Assembly (NCBI RefSeq): GCF_937973075.1
Contig: NZ_CALBWL010000023.1
Span: 1-64,000, forward strand
Length of the DNA stretch: 64,000 nt
Reading direction: 5' to 3'
Origin: an uncultured Campylobacter sp.
GTDB taxonomy: Bacteria > Campylobacterota > Campylobacteria > Campylobacterales > Campylobacteraceae
Both the position numbers and the translations under genes were made by a program. Shown here one piece after another: positions 38,157 through 47,952 of the stretch; within the stretch, counting starts at the first letter, position 1, and every line of letters begins with the position of its first letter. The notes under the pieces were generated by a model. It was not told where the DNA came from. It did not search any database and saw nothing but the letters and a program-made list of their open reading frames with translations.

Positions 38157-39392
38157 TCAGAGCTTTCCTTGCGCGCCTTTATAGACGTTTTTTACGTCAT
38201 AAACCAGCGAACCTGCGTAATCAAGCTCGAAAAATTGCTTATGCGCCACGGCGATTACTACGCAGTCGAATTCGCGCAAATCGGGCTTTTGCAGCAGGTC
38301 GATGTCGTAGTACCTCTTAGCATCGGCGGCGCTCGCCCAAGGATCATAGACGCTTACTTCGCAGCCGAAATTTTTAAGCTCGCTTATCATATCCACGACG
38401 CGCGTATTGCGGGTGTCGGGGCAGTTTTCTTTAAACGTCAGCCCCAAGATCAAGACCTTCGCGCCCTTTACCTTTTCGTCGTATTTTATCATCATCTTGA
38501 CGACCTCCGTAGCGACGTAGCTTCCCATATTATCGTTAATGCGGCGGCTTGAGAGGATGATTTCGGGGTGATAGCCCACCTCGGTCGCCTTCTGCGCCAG
38601 ATAATACGGATCGATGCCGATGCAGTGTCCGCCCACGAGGCCCGGACGGAAGCTTAAGAAATTCCACTTCGTAGCCGCCGCGTCGATGACGTCGTTGGTG
38701 TTGATACCGAGCTTGCCGAACAGGATCGCAAGCTCGTTGATAAAGCCGATATTGATATCGCGCTGGGTGTTTTCGATCACCTTCGCGGCCTCTGCGACTT
38801 TGATGCTGCTGGCGCGAAAGGTGCCATTTTGCAGGATGCTAAGATAGACGCTATCTACGACGTCCAAAGCCTCCGCAGTGCTTGCCGAGACGATCTTTTT
38901 GATCTTAGTGACGGTGTGAATTTTATCGCCGGGATTGATCCGCTCGGGCGAATATCCGCAGAAAAAATCGCGGTTAAATTTAAGCCCGCTTGCGCGCTCT
39001 AAAACCGGCACGCAGTCCTCCTCCGTAGCGCCCGGATAGACGGTGCTTTCATACACGACGATGTCGCCCTTTTTAAGCACGGCTCCGACGCTTTCGCTGG
39101 CCTTGATTAGCGGCGTGAGATCGGGACGATTTAGCCTATCTACGGGCGTCGGTACGCACACGATGTAAAAATTGCTCTGCCTCATATCATCTAGATTTGC
39201 GCTAAATTTAAGCCCGTTTTGAATCGCCGCAGCAAGCTCCTCGTCGCTAAGCTCCAGCGTGCGATCGTGCCCGCCGCGCAGCTCGTCTATGCGGTCCTGA
39301 GCTACGTCAAAGCCCACCACTTCGTGCTTTGCCGCAAACGCCGCCGCCAAAGGAAGCCCAACGTAGCCAAGCCCGATTATCGCTATTTTCAT
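38157..39392 (-). CDS. tviB: Nucleotide-sugar 6-dehydrogenase, TviB/WbpA type
   Basis: NAD-dependent oxidation of a UDP-sugar (UDP-GlcNAc/GalNAc type in this subgroup) to its uronic acid, for surface polysaccharide. MKIAIIGLGYVGLPLAAAFA (GxGxxG), FDVAQDRIDELRGGHDRTLE (group signature), VYESTVYPGATEE, FFCGYSPERINPGD, and the catalytic Cys in GGHCIGIDPYYLAQ. Full length. ATG 39392 (after GAGGG) and ATG 39413 (after GAGGAA) are both possible. No glycosyltransferase genes lie alongside. Confidence 0.9.
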   Translation of the reverse strand: MKIAIIGLGYVGLPLAAAFAAKHEVVGFDVAQDRIDELRGGHDRTLELSDEELAAAIQNGLKFSANLDDMRQSNFYIVCVPTPVDRLNRPDLTPLIKASESVGAVLKKGDIVVYESTVYPGATEEDCVPVLERASGLKFNRDFFCGYSPERINPGDKIHTVTKIKKIVSASTAEALDVVDSVYLSILQNGTFRASSIKVAEAAKVIENTQRDINIGFINELAILFGKLGINTNDVIDAAATKWNFLSFRPGLVGGHCIGIDPYYLAQKATEVGYHPEIILSSRRINDNMGSYVATEVVKMMIKYDEKVKGAKVLILGLTFKENCPDTRNTRVVDMISELKNFGCEVSVYDPWASAADAKRYYDIDLLQKPDLREFDCVVIAVAHKQFFELDYAGSLVYDVKNVYKGAQGKL

Positions 39393-39413
39393 TTTTCCCT
39401 CATTCGCTTTCAT

Positions 39414-39804
39414 ATTTTCCTCTTTTCTTTGCGTTAAATTTCATCGTTAAACCTTGCCGTTAAACTCGTTAAATTTCGCAGCTGCACGGGCATACGACGC
39501 GAATTTAATAGCGCTGCGTCTTTAAATTTAAGCAGCTAAGCTCGCTCGCCGTTTTACTTGCGCTACTTGCGCGGCAAATTTAAAATTTTGCCTTGACGCG
39601 GAATTTTACGCCACGTAGAATTCCGCATCACGATAAAATTCCATCGCCGTGCCGTTAAAATTTGCGCCGCGAAATTCTATGCCGCCAAAATTCCGCGCCG
39701 TAAAATTTAAACGCCGATAAATTCAAAAAAGCCGCGCCGAATTTCGCGAATTTTCGTCGCCGCAAGCCGCAAAATTTTAAAAAACCTCGCGAAATTTAGC
39801 AAAT
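39414..39804. other. Gene-free stretch
   Basis: GC-rich fragments alternate with AAATTTTA words; no gene, RNA or clear terminator seen. Confidence 0.5.
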
Positions 39805-41625
39805 TTAATCTTTAATTTCAACTGCCTCATCCTTGATTTCGACCTTTTGCGTAGCGTTTGCGTCAGCTGCGGGCTTTAGATAGCCCTCCTCTATCAAAAT
39901 TCCTACCGCTCGCTTAAAGATCGGCAGCGCATTTTGAGCGGCGTAGTAGCTGCCTCTTTTAGGCTCGCGCACCAAAACGCCGATCGTGTAGCTGGTGTCC
40001 GCGTCGTTGGCAAAGCCGAAAAACGAGCTATTATAGGCGCTCGAATAGCCGCCTCCCTTGGCGATACGCGCAGTGCCCGTCTTGCCGCCGATTTGCAGCC
40101 CCGCTACCCGCCCCTTGCGCCCAGTGCCGCTCTCAACCGTTTTGATTAAAATTCCTTTAATCACGTCGGCGGTAGGTTTAGAGATTACCTGGCGGGTTTC
40201 GCTTTCGTTGACGATGTAAGTTTTGCCGTTATTTTCTAGATTTTCGACTAGACGCGGGCTAATCATGACGCCGCCGTTGTTAAAGACGGTGTAGGCATTA
40301 AGCATCTGAAGGAAGGTCATCTGCGCGCCGTAGCCGTAGCTGATAGTGGCTTTGTAAATTTTATTATTCAGGCTTTTGATGCTTGGGATATTTCCACTTT
40401 GCTCATACGGCAGATCGATACCCGTTTTTTGCGACATACCAAAGTTCATCAGCCCGTCATAAATAGCCTGCCCCTCCAGCCGCTCTGAAATTTTAATCAT
40501 TCCGATATTTGAGCTGTGGATGATGATCTCCTCGCCGCTCATCTGCTTAGCCGGGTGCGTGTCGCGGATCGTGCGAGTACCAAGCTTATAGCTGCCGTTA
40601 TAGGTATTGATGATCTCGCCCGGTTTGACAGCTTTGGCGTCATAGGCGATTGCGAAAATTATCGGCTTCATAATCGAGCCCACTTCGTATGCGTATTCGC
40701 TCGCGGTAAAATTTAAATTCTTAAGATCGTTTTTTGTGATGTTTGAGGGATCATAGCGGGCATTGGTCGCGAGGGATAAAATTTTGCCCGTTTTGGAGTT
40801 CATAATGCCCACTACGATTTCGCGCGCGTCGTAATTATCAGCGCCTTCATCGCTTAGGTGCTCTATCTTTCTTTGCAGCGTTAGCGGCACGCTTAGACGG
40901 ACGTTATAGCCGTCGATCCTACCCGTTTTTTTGCTGCTGCGCTCTAGAATGATGTTGCCGCCGATATCGCGCGGGCCCACGATAAACTCATCTCTAACCG
41001 GCGCTAGATAATACTCGTAGTACTTCTCGATCCCTTTGATGCCGCTAACCTTGGTGATACCATCAACCTCTTTTTTATTGATATAGCCGATTAACGGAGT
41101 GAGCGAATCGCCGACATTGTAACTGCGCTTTTCGCCGCTTTCGCTCACGCTCATGCGGATAGGCGGATTTAGCCTGCCGTTTGAGCCTATGAAACTAACA
41201 AAGACCTTTTTTAAATTTAGCTTATATGCAAGCTCTTTTAGATGCACGGCGGTTTTGGCGTCGATCTTATACGACAGCACGGTCGTGCCGCCAGAGCCCT
41301 CGATCGCGCTTTTGACGCGCTTTTCACTATCGCCCGTGTAGATGCAGTATAGACGCACGAAAAGATCAAGCTTGTTTTTATCGATGCTGCGCGCATCGAC
41401 GCTAACTTTGTAGAGTTTGACAGAATTTGCCGCGACGTAGTTATCTTTTGCGATTATCGCGCCGCGGATCGCGCTGTTGGTTTCATTGACATCCAGGCGC
41501 GGTAACTTGCGCTCGGTGCTGCCCCAAAAATATAAAATCGCCAAAAATACGAAAAGCGCCGCTGGCACGAATATAAACATCACAATAATCATACCGACTG
41601 AGGAGCTTTTATCTCTTTGCCACAT
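39805..41625 (-). CDS. ftsI: Division transpeptidase FtsI (class B PBP)
   Basis: Septal peptidoglycan cross-linking enzyme. One N-terminal helix (VGMIIVMFIFVPAALFVFLAI), then the class B dimerisation domain (RGAIIAKDNYVAANSVKLYK), and the transpeptidase with GSIMKPIIFA (SxxK), HSSNIGMIKI (SxN) and GGKTGTARIA (KTG). 606 residues, normal, with a charged tail (VEIKDEAVEIKD). Sits alone between two spacers. Confidence 0.92.
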   Translation of the reverse strand: MWQRDKSSSVGMIIVMFIFVPAALFVFLAILYFWGSTERKLPRLDVNETNSAIRGAIIAKDNYVAANSVKLYKVSVDARSIDKNKLDLFVRLYCIYTGDSEKRVKSAIEGSGGTTVLSYKIDAKTAVHLKELAYKLNLKKVFVSFIGSNGRLNPPIRMSVSESGEKRSYNVGDSLTPLIGYINKKEVDGITKVSGIKGIEKYYEYYLAPVRDEFIVGPRDIGGNIILERSSKKTGRIDGYNVRLSVPLTLQRKIEHLSDEGADNYDAREIVVGIMNSKTGKILSLATNARYDPSNITKNDLKNLNFTASEYAYEVGSIMKPIIFAIAYDAKAVKPGEIINTYNGSYKLGTRTIRDTHPAKQMSGEEIIIHSSNIGMIKISERLEGQAIYDGLMNFGMSQKTGIDLPYEQSGNIPSIKSLNNKIYKATISYGYGAQMTFLQMLNAYTVFNNGGVMISPRLVENLENNGKTYIVNESETRQVISKPTADVIKGILIKTVESGTGRKGRVAGLQIGGKTGTARIAKGGGYSSAYNSSFFGFANDADTSYTIGVLVREPKRGSYYAAQNALPIFKRAVGILIEEGYLKPAADANATQKVEIKDEAVEIKD

Positions 41626-41686
41626 CTTATTTCTTTAAAATTCTAAATTCCGCGCGTTTTCGTGCTACCGCATCTCAAGCTTTGGC

Positions 41687-42370
41687 TCAATGCTGCGCTC
41701 CGCGCGGAACTTTAAGATCCGCAAAGCGCCCAAAACCGCTATCTTGCACACTAAGCTCAGCAAACAGAGCGAGGAATTCCGCTCGCGGCATCTCTTTAGC
41801 ACCCATAAATTTCAGATGCTCGTTCATAATCTGGCAGTCGATTAGAAAGCCGAAATTTGCAAGCACCTCACAAAGCCTAATCAGCGCGACTTTCGAAGCG
41901 TTGCTCTTTAGGCTTAGCATACTCTCGCCGCAAAACACACGCCCAAAAATTAGCCCGTATAGCCCGCCCACAAGCTCGCCATCCTCGTACACCTCGACGC
42001 TGTGAGCGTAGCCGTCTGCTGCCAAACGTGAGTAAGCCTGCACGATCTGCTCGCTGATCCACGTGCCGTCGCTCTCTTTTTTGCGCACGTCTTTGCAGCG
42101 CTCGATGAAGCCCTTAAAATTTGCGTCAAATTTCACTTCATATCGCTTAAGATAGGGCTTGATAGACTTTTGCACACGCACTTCGCGTGGATCAAGTACT
42201 GCGCGCGGATCGGGCGACCACCATAAAATCGGCTCATCCTCGTTAAACCACGGAAATATCCCTGCGCTATAAGCGCTAAGCAAGCAGTCCTCGCTCAGAT
42301 CGCCGCCACTTGCAAGCGGCGCAAAATCGGGTGCATCCATAGGATCTGGAAAATCGTAAAACCGAGCCAT
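41687..42370 (-). CDS. aat: Leucyl/phenylalanyl-tRNA-protein transferase
   Basis: Adds Leu or Phe from tRNA to proteins with N-terminal Arg/Lys, creating an N-degron read by ClpS-ClpAP. FPDPMDAPDFAPLASGGDLS, AYSAGIFPWFNEDEPILWWS, PDPRAVLDP, GTWISEQIVQAYSRL and GGLYGLIFGRVFCGESMLS are the family blocks. 227 residues, normal. ATG overlaps the clpA stop (TAATG): the whole pathway aat, clpA, clpS is one unit here. Confidence 0.97.
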   Translation of the reverse strand: MARFYDFPDPMDAPDFAPLASGGDLSEDCLLSAYSAGIFPWFNEDEPILWWSPDPRAVLDPREVRVQKSIKPYLKRYEVKFDANFKGFIERCKDVRKKESDGTWISEQIVQAYSRLAADGYAHSVEVYEDGELVGGLYGLIFGRVFCGESMLSLKSNASKVALIRLCEVLANFGFLIDCQIMNEHLKFMGAKEMPRAEFLALFAELSVQDSGFGRFADLKVPRGAQH

Positions 42371-44751
42371 TATTTAACGACACTGCTTTGAGCTAGTGCT
42401 GGTTGCTTTTTTTCTATCTGTGGCAAAGGCGTAGAAGTAAAGCTAAAGCTTAGCTCGCCATCTTTTACGCTCACGCTAACTAAGCCGCCCTCTTGTAGCG
42501 CGCCAAAAAGCAGCTCACCGCTTATGTGATCGCTGATCTGCGAGCTGATCTCGCGCTTTAAATTTCGCGCGCCAAACTCGTCCGAATAGCCGCGCGAGAT
42601 AATCAAATCTTTTGCTTCCTTGTTTAGGCTAATTTTTACGTTTTTTAGCTGCGACTCTAGCTCGCCGATAGTCTTATCCACGATCTTTTCTAAAATTTCG
42701 CCGCTTAAGCGGTTAAAATTTATGATTTTATCGATACGATTGCGAAATTCCGGCGCAAAGAAGCTTCTTATGGCGCTATCTACTTTATAGCTCTCGTCCT
42801 TCGTAAATCCAACCTGCGGCGCCTCTTTCGTGCCTAAATTCGACGTCATTATTATGATCGTATTTTTAAAATCGGTCGTAACGCCGTTATTATCGGTAAG
42901 GCTTGCGTTATCGAAAATTCCTAAAAAAATATTCGTCATGCTAGGATGAGCTTTTTCTACCTCATCAAATAAAATGACGCTGTAGGGGTGCTTTTTGATG
43001 TTATTCGTTAAAATTCCACCGTTTTCAAAGCCCACGTATCCGGGAGGCGCGCCGATGAGCCTTGAGACGCTGTGAGCTTCCATATACTCGCTCATATCAT
43101 AGCGCTCAAAATGCACTCCAAGCTGCGCGGCTAAGACCTTAGCTAGCTCACTTTTGCCCACGCCGCTACTACCTGCGAACAAAAATACGCCGATTGGGGA
43201 GCTTGCGCCTCCAAGCCCGGCGTAAGAGCGCAAAAGTGCCTTGCAAAGGCTGCTAACCGCCTCGTCTTGACCGAAAATTTCACGCTTGATATTAGCTTCC
43301 AGATTTTTTAGTACTTGTTTATTATCGACGCTACTGCTTAAATTTGCGATATTCGCGCTAATCGAAAGCGTATTTACCAAATCGTCCTTGCTGATTTCAA
43401 GCGGAGCTTCGTACGGTTTAAACGCAAAGCTCGCGCCCACCTCGTCGATGAGATCAATGGCGCTGTCGGGAAGGAATTTATCGCTTTGATATTTTTTAGC
43501 AAGCGTTACGCTATCACGCAAAATTTCGTCGCTAAATTTTACGCCGTGAAATTCCTCATATTTTTTGGCTACGCCTTTTAAAATTTCGACGCTATCGTCA
43601 ATGCTAGGCTCGCTTACATCGATCTTACAAAACCTGCGGCTAAGCGCTTTATCCTGCGAAAACGAGCGGTATTCGCCGTATGTAGTAGCGCCGATGACCG
43701 ATAGCTCGCCGCTTGCAAGCGAAGGCTTTAGGATGTTTGACATATCAAGTTCGTTGCGATTGCCCGTGCCTGCACCAACGATCGTGTGAATTTCATCGAT
43801 AAATAAAATCGCGTTTTGATTAGCGCTAAACTCGTCTATGAGATCCTTTAGCCTCTCTTCAAACTCCCCGCGCAGCGTAGTGCCTGCGATTAGCGCGCCA
43901 GCATCGAGGGCGTAAATCACCTTATTTTTTAGCTTTTCTGGCACTTCGCCGCGGACGATTTTTAGCGCGATACCCTCGATGATCGCGGTTTTACCAACTC
44001 CCGCTTCGCCCACTAAAATCGGATTGTTTTTCTTGCGGCGACAGAGGGTTTGCAGCGTCTTTTCGATCTCTTTTTCGCGCCCGATGAGTGGATCGATCTT
44101 ACCCTCAAGCGCGATTTTATTGAGGTTTGCCGTATAAAGCGAGCTAGGCGAGTCCTTTTTAATATCGCGCTCATTTATGGCGTCCTTTTCGCCCTCAAAC
44201 GCAGGCTCAAATTCCGTATTCTGCCACTGTCTGCGGCTTTCGTCGTAATTCATCGCATGCGTGATATCGTCGATATCGTATGAGTTTAGCTTAATCGCTG
44301 CGGCTTCGTCGCGAGAAACGACCTCATCACGGTGATCGAAAGCGGATTTGTACTTTCTCACGATGAGCTCAAAAATCGCGGCATTGATACCGTAGTGATT
44401 TAAAATTTTAGTGCAGTCGTTTTCCTTATCATTTAAAATTTTAAGCATAAAATCGAGCTCGTTTTTAGGCTCTTTAGCGTTATTTAATTCGGTATAGAAC
44501 TGCTTAAATTCTATCGTCTGCACCGGATCCTTACCGCTTGATTTAGGCATCATATCCAAAAGCCCGCCCAGATTATCCAAGATATTTAGGTAGTTAATAT
44601 CCGGAATTTCTTTGGCGATGAGCCCATGGAAGGGCTTATTGTATTTAAAAATCGCATAAACTACGTGCGAAGTAGTGATGTATTCGTCCTCGCCGTCGTT
44701 TGCGACGCTGATTGCTTGTTCAAAATGTTTGTTTAAAAAAAATCCTATCAT
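42370..44751 (-). CDS. clpA: ATP-dependent protease unfoldase ClpA
   Basis: Hexameric AAA+ unfoldase that feeds substrates to ClpP. The N-terminal Clp repeat domain (~1-145) binds ClpS. First AAA module: [10 protein letters not shown] (Walker A, ~248-257), [13 protein letters not shown]. Second: [35 protein letters not shown]. 793 residues, normal. Follows clpS by ~15 bases; its stop overlaps aat. Confidence 0.97.
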   Translation of the reverse strand: MIGFFLNKHFEQAISVANDGEDEYITTSHVVYAIFKYNKPFHGLIAKEIPDINYLNILDNLGGLLDMMPKSSGKDPVQTIEFKQFYTELNNAKEPKNELDFMLKILNDKENDCTKILNHYGINAAIFELIVRKYKSAFDHRDEVVSRDEAAAIKLNSYDIDDITHAMNYDESRRQWQNTEFEPAFEGEKDAINERDIKKDSPSSLYTANLNKIALEGKIDPLIGREKEIEKTLQTLCRRKKNNPILVGEAGVGKTAIIEGIALKIVRGEVPEKLKNKVIYALDAGALIAGTTLRGEFEERLKDLIDEFSANQNAILFIDEIHTIVGAGTGNRNELDMSNILKPSLASGELSVIGATTYGEYRSFSQDKALSRRFCKIDVSEPSIDDSVEILKGVAKKYEEFHGVKFSDEILRDSVTLAKKYQSDKFLPDSAIDLIDEVGASFAFKPYEAPLEISKDDLVNTLSISANIANLSSSVDNKQVLKNLEANIKREIFGQDEAVSSLCKALLRSYAGLGGASSPIGVFLFAGSSGVGKSELAKVLAAQLGVHFERYDMSEYMEAHSVSRLIGAPPGYVGFENGGILTNNIKKHPYSVILFDEVEKAHPSMTNIFLGIFDNASLTDNNGVTTDFKNTIIIMTSNLGTKEAPQVGFTKDESYKVDSAIRSFFAPEFRNRIDKIINFNRLSGEILEKIVDKTIGELESQLKNVKISLNKEAKDLIISRGYSDEFGARNLKREISSQISDHISGELLFGALQEGGLVSVSVKDGELSFSFTSTPLPQIEKKQPALAQSSVVK

Positions 44752-44766
44752 TGCTTTCCTTTAAAT

Positions 44767-45072
44767 TTAATCCTCTTCGATCTCACATCTAAGAGGGAAT
44801 CCTGCGGCCTTTGCCGCTTGTAAAACCGCTTGTTGCTTGCACTCGGCTATCTCTTTAGGATACGCGCCGCAAACCGCGCGACCCTGCTTGTGCACTTTCA
44901 TCATTAAATCTACGGCATCGTTAAAGTTTTTGGCGAAAATCTCCATCAAAATATAAACCACGAAATCCATCGTCGTCACGTCGTCGTTTAGTAAAATCAC
45001 CTTATACGGGCGAGGCACGAAAGATTTTGTTTTGGCGCGAGTGTGAATCTGCACGCCGGTTTTAGTTGCCAT
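44767..45072 (-). CDS. clpS: ClpS adaptor
   Basis: Recognises N-terminal Leu/Phe/Tyr/Trp and hands substrates to ClpA. 101 residues with PYKVILLNDDVTTMDFVVYI (N-degron pocket, the NDD and TMDFV elements), MMKVHKQGRAVCGAYPKEIAE (HxxG segment). Starts inside the end of the thioredoxin-like gene (11-base overlap) and precedes clpA. Confidence 0.97.
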   Translation of the reverse strand: MATKTGVQIHTRAKTKSFVPRPYKVILLNDDVTTMDFVVYILMEIFAKNFNDAVDLMMKVHKQGRAVCGAYPKEIAECKQQAVLQAAKAAGFPLRCEIEED

Positions 45073-45760
45073 TTTTTATCCTGGCGATATCGCTTTTTAT
45101 CACATCAGTATCGACCATGCCTAAGTAATACGGCTTGCCCCGCTCATCGCCCTCGTTAATGTCGGTAAGCCTTTGATATTTTCCGTCTTTAAGTACTACC
45201 TTAAAAGGGATCGAAAGCGCGTGGCGATAACCGATGTCGCTTAAAATTTGACCCACTATGCGCTCGTTCTGTTTTGAATTGGAGATGAAATAATATGCGT
45301 TAAATTTTTTCGTAAAATTTTCGATCACTTGCGCATCGGTAATGTCCTCGAAATAAATCAAGCCGACCATCAGAAAATCCGCTGAATTTTTTAGCTGAAA
45401 GTCCATCAGATGCGGCGCTTCGATGCGGCACGGCTGGCAATACGTACCGAAAATATCAAACATTAAAATTTTATTGCTGTCCGCGAGCTTAAAGCCCTTT
45501 TCTGTGCGCTCGATCGTTACCTCGCCGCCTACGACGCTTTTAAGCGTAAATCGTTCGCCCGTTTTAAACGGCATAAAAGCTACCTCCTCGCCGCTCTCGC
45601 CGCCGATACGCTCGCCATTTTTATCTTGAGCGGAATTTTTTGCCATCTGATTCTCGCTCGCGGCAGGATTCTCGCCCGCAGAGCCCGTCTTTTTCTGCGA
45701 ATCATCTCCGCAGCCACTTAAGACAAAAATCGCCAAACATAATAGTAAAAATTTCTTCAT
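45062..45760 (-). CDS. Thioredoxin-fold lipoprotein (TlpA/ResA-like)
   Basis: 232 residues. MKKFLLLCLAIFVLSGCGDD is a lipoprotein signal (LSGC). A disordered charged stretch is followed by a thioredoxin fold: KILMFDIFGTYCQPCRIEAP with the CxxC active site (CQPC), then SIPFKVVLKDGKYQR with the cis-Pro loop. Probably a periplasmic thiol-disulfide reductase that keeps proteins or cytochromes reduced. AAGGAAATTGA precedes the ATG. Overlaps clpS, but the functional link is unclear. Confidence 0.85.
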   Translation of the reverse strand: MKKFLLLCLAIFVLSGCGDDSQKKTGSAGENPAASENQMAKNSAQDKNGERIGGESGEEVAFMPFKTGERFTLKSVVGGEVTIERTEKGFKLADSNKILMFDIFGTYCQPCRIEAPHLMDFQLKNSADFLMVGLIYFEDITDAQVIENFTKKFNAYYFISNSKQNERIVGQILSDIGYRHALSIPFKVVLKDGKYQRLTDINEGDERGKPYYLGMVDTDVIKSDIARIKNGN

Positions 45761-45815
45761 TCAATTTCCTTCGGGTTTAAATTTAAGCCCGCATTTTAAC
45801 CAAAGTTTTGTGAAT

Positions 45816-46280
45816 TTAAAATGAATGCTTGTCGTATCGCTTCATCGCACTTTGCGCTTCGCGATCGGCTTCCTTACGCTTTAGCGATTCACGCTTATCG
45901 TGCAAATTTTTGCCACTAGCCAAAGCGATGCGCGCCTTTACGCGGTTTTTATCATTGAGATACAGCGACAAAACCACGATGGTAAGGCCCTCTTTGCTAA
46001 CCGCGCCAAGCAGCTTGTCGATCTGCTTTCTGTGCATCAAAAGCTTTCGCACTGCCCCTTCGTCTGGACGAAAATGGGCGTTGGTGCTTTCAAGATAGCT
46101 GATATGCGCATTTAGCAAAAACAGCTCGCCGCGGATCACGCGACAAAAGCTATCTTTGAGATTGCCCCTGCCCGCGCGCAGAGCTTTGACCTCGCTACCC
46201 TTTAGCACGATGCCCGCTTCAAAGCTTTCAAGTATCGTAAAATCGTGAAATGCCTTGCGATTTTTACTCAGTTCTTTCAT
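45816..46280 (-). CDS. smpB: SsrA-binding protein SmpB
   Basis: Binds tmRNA and brings it to stalled ribosomes for trans-translation. 154 residues: [51 protein letters not shown], and the basic C-terminal tail ([20 protein letters not shown]). AAGGAAAAAG precedes the ATG. The SsrA gene is not in the window. Confidence 0.97.
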   Translation of the reverse strand: MKELSKNRKAFHDFTILESFEAGIVLKGSEVKALRAGRGNLKDSFCRVIRGELFLLNAHISYLESTNAHFRPDEGAVRKLLMHRKQIDKLLGAVSKEGLTIVVLSLYLNDKNRVKARIALASGKNLHDKRESLKRKEADREAQSAMKRYDKHSF

Positions 46281-46406
46281 CTTTTTCCTTCTAAATTTAG
46301 CCCTAAGCTTAGCCCGTTTTTGCTTAAATTTAAAAGCGGGCGAGCGAAATTTTAAATTTTATATTTCAATTTAGCTTTTAAATTTTAACCGCGCGCCTTG
46401 GAATTC

Positions 46407-47150
46407 TTATTTTAAGAAAAACACGCTGCTGCCGCTGCCGCTTAGAAACATATCGCGATACTTGCTCATCTGCGGATATAGCTTTATGCACGGCGCGAAA
46501 AGATCATTTAACACAAAGCCGTCGTATCGCGCTAGCAGCTGTTCGCTGCTTAAACTCAACATCTCTTGCGCCTGCGCGACGTTTATATTTTGCATAAAGC
46601 TTGCGCGAAACTCATTATAAACCGCGCCGGTGGAGCAAAAGATCGCGGGCGTTAAAATTTCGATCGCGGGCAGGCGGTCCTCGAAAGGCTCGATGATCTC
46701 GCCGATACCGCGCACGTTTGCGGCCTCAAGCCCGCTAACAAAAAACGCGACGTCCGCGCCGATACTTTGCGCGATTTTAGTAAGCCGCTCGCGCGGAATT
46801 TTTAAGCTTAATTCCTCGTTCGCAAGCCACAAAAAGGCCGCCGCATCGCTACTGCCGCCCCCAAGACCGGCACCGATCGGAATATGTTTTTTAAGCACGA
46901 TCTTATGCGAGCTGAAAAATTCCGCAAGCTCGCGCGCAAAGCCCGCCTGCTCAAGCGCCGCCTTGGCCTTTAAAATTATGTTATCCGCGATCTGCGCGGT
47001 GTCGCATTCAAGCGCAAAGCCGCTCGCTCGCTCAAAGCTTATCTCATCAAATAGCTCCCTGCGCAGCACGAAGCGCGAGGCGATCTCGTGGTAGCCGCCG
47101 CGCATGCCGACGACTTTTAAAAAAACATTGATCTTTGCATAAGCTTTCAA
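46407..47150 (-). CDS. ispE: 4-diphosphocytidyl-2-C-methyl-D-erythritol kinase IspE
   Basis: Fourth step of the MEP isoprenoid pathway; GHMP kinase. Start taken at TTG 47150 (KAYAKINVFLKVVG follows), because AAGGAG stands seven bases ahead; an upstream in-frame ATG would add 20 basic residues with no family match. ATP loop: PIGAGLGGGSSDAAAFLWL; C-terminal MFLSGSGSSVFF. 247 residues. In C. jejuni-type gene orders csrA separates it from truB; here there is only spacer. Confidence 0.93.
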   Translation of the reverse strand: MKAYAKINVFLKVVGMRGGYHEIASRFVLRRELFDEISFERASGFALECDTAQIADNIILKAKAALEQAGFARELAEFFSSHKIVLKKHIPIGAGLGGGSSDAAAFLWLANEELSLKIPRERLTKIAQSIGADVAFFVSGLEAANVRGIGEIIEPFEDRLPAIEILTPAIFCSTGAVYNEFRASFMQNINVAQAQEMLSLSSEQLLARYDGFVLNDLFAPCIKLYPQMSKYRDMFLSGSGSSVFFLK

Positions 47151-47952
47151 AATTTTACTCCTTCTGCGCTTTGGCGCACTTGCGTTAAATTTAACCCGCA
47201 GCAAGCTCATCTAGTGCGATTAAAATTTCAAATCCGCGCGCGAATTAAATTTCAGCCCGCGGCAAGCCCAGTGCAATCAAAATTCAAAACCGCGTTCCGT
47301 GAAGTGCGCGCCGCGGAATTTAACCCGCGATCGCGGCGCCCGATACGTAAATTTTATAAAGCGCGAAATTTTAATCCGCAACGTACGCGGCCAAATTTCA
47401 GCCCGCGGCGCAAATCTATCTCATAGATTAAAATTCCAAGCCGACAAAATTCTAGCCGCGCTGTGCTAAATCGCAAATTTAGCTTGGCGGTATGCCGCCC
47501 GCTGCAAAATCAAACCCGTCGGCGCAGACTACGCATTACCGCGAGCTAAAATTTCATTCGGCAGAGGCCGCTTGCTGCGCCGCAATAAGCCCCGACCTGC
47601 GCGCTTTGTAAATCGCGAAATTTTAATCTCGCGGCGCGTTGTAATCGCGCACCGAAAAGCAAATCGAAACGCCGCTCCGCCGGATCCGCCACGTTTAAAT
47701 TTAGCCCCGCGGATTTATGCCTTTCGCGAGAGCGTCGCCTGCCTAGCCGCACGTTTAAATTTACGCCGCCTGAGGCAGATTTTGCGATCCGTGCGCAACA
47801 AAAAAGCGTGACGCTCGCTACTCCGCACGATAAAATTTAACCGCACATAGCAGCGCGCTATGCGGTTAAATTTAAACGCTTAAGCCAAGCGCTGTGCAAA
47901 TATGAGCCGCACCGCAAACACATGACGCAAGCTGCACGACCGATCTTGCGGC
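47151..47952. other. Gene-free stretch at the usual csrA position
   Basis: Between ispE and truB, where related genomes carry csrA (from memory). No CsrA-like start (MLIL-RKxGE) in any minus frame; the short ORFs present are Arg-rich and look random. The sequence is a patchwork of GCCCGCGGC-type GC pieces and AAATTT words. Confidence 0.5.

Noticed and set aside
47546..47752. Arg-rich minus-strand ORF as a possible csrA remnant
   Set aside because: No CsrA features (MLIL start, GESI, short beta segments); composition is explained by GC-rich spacer.
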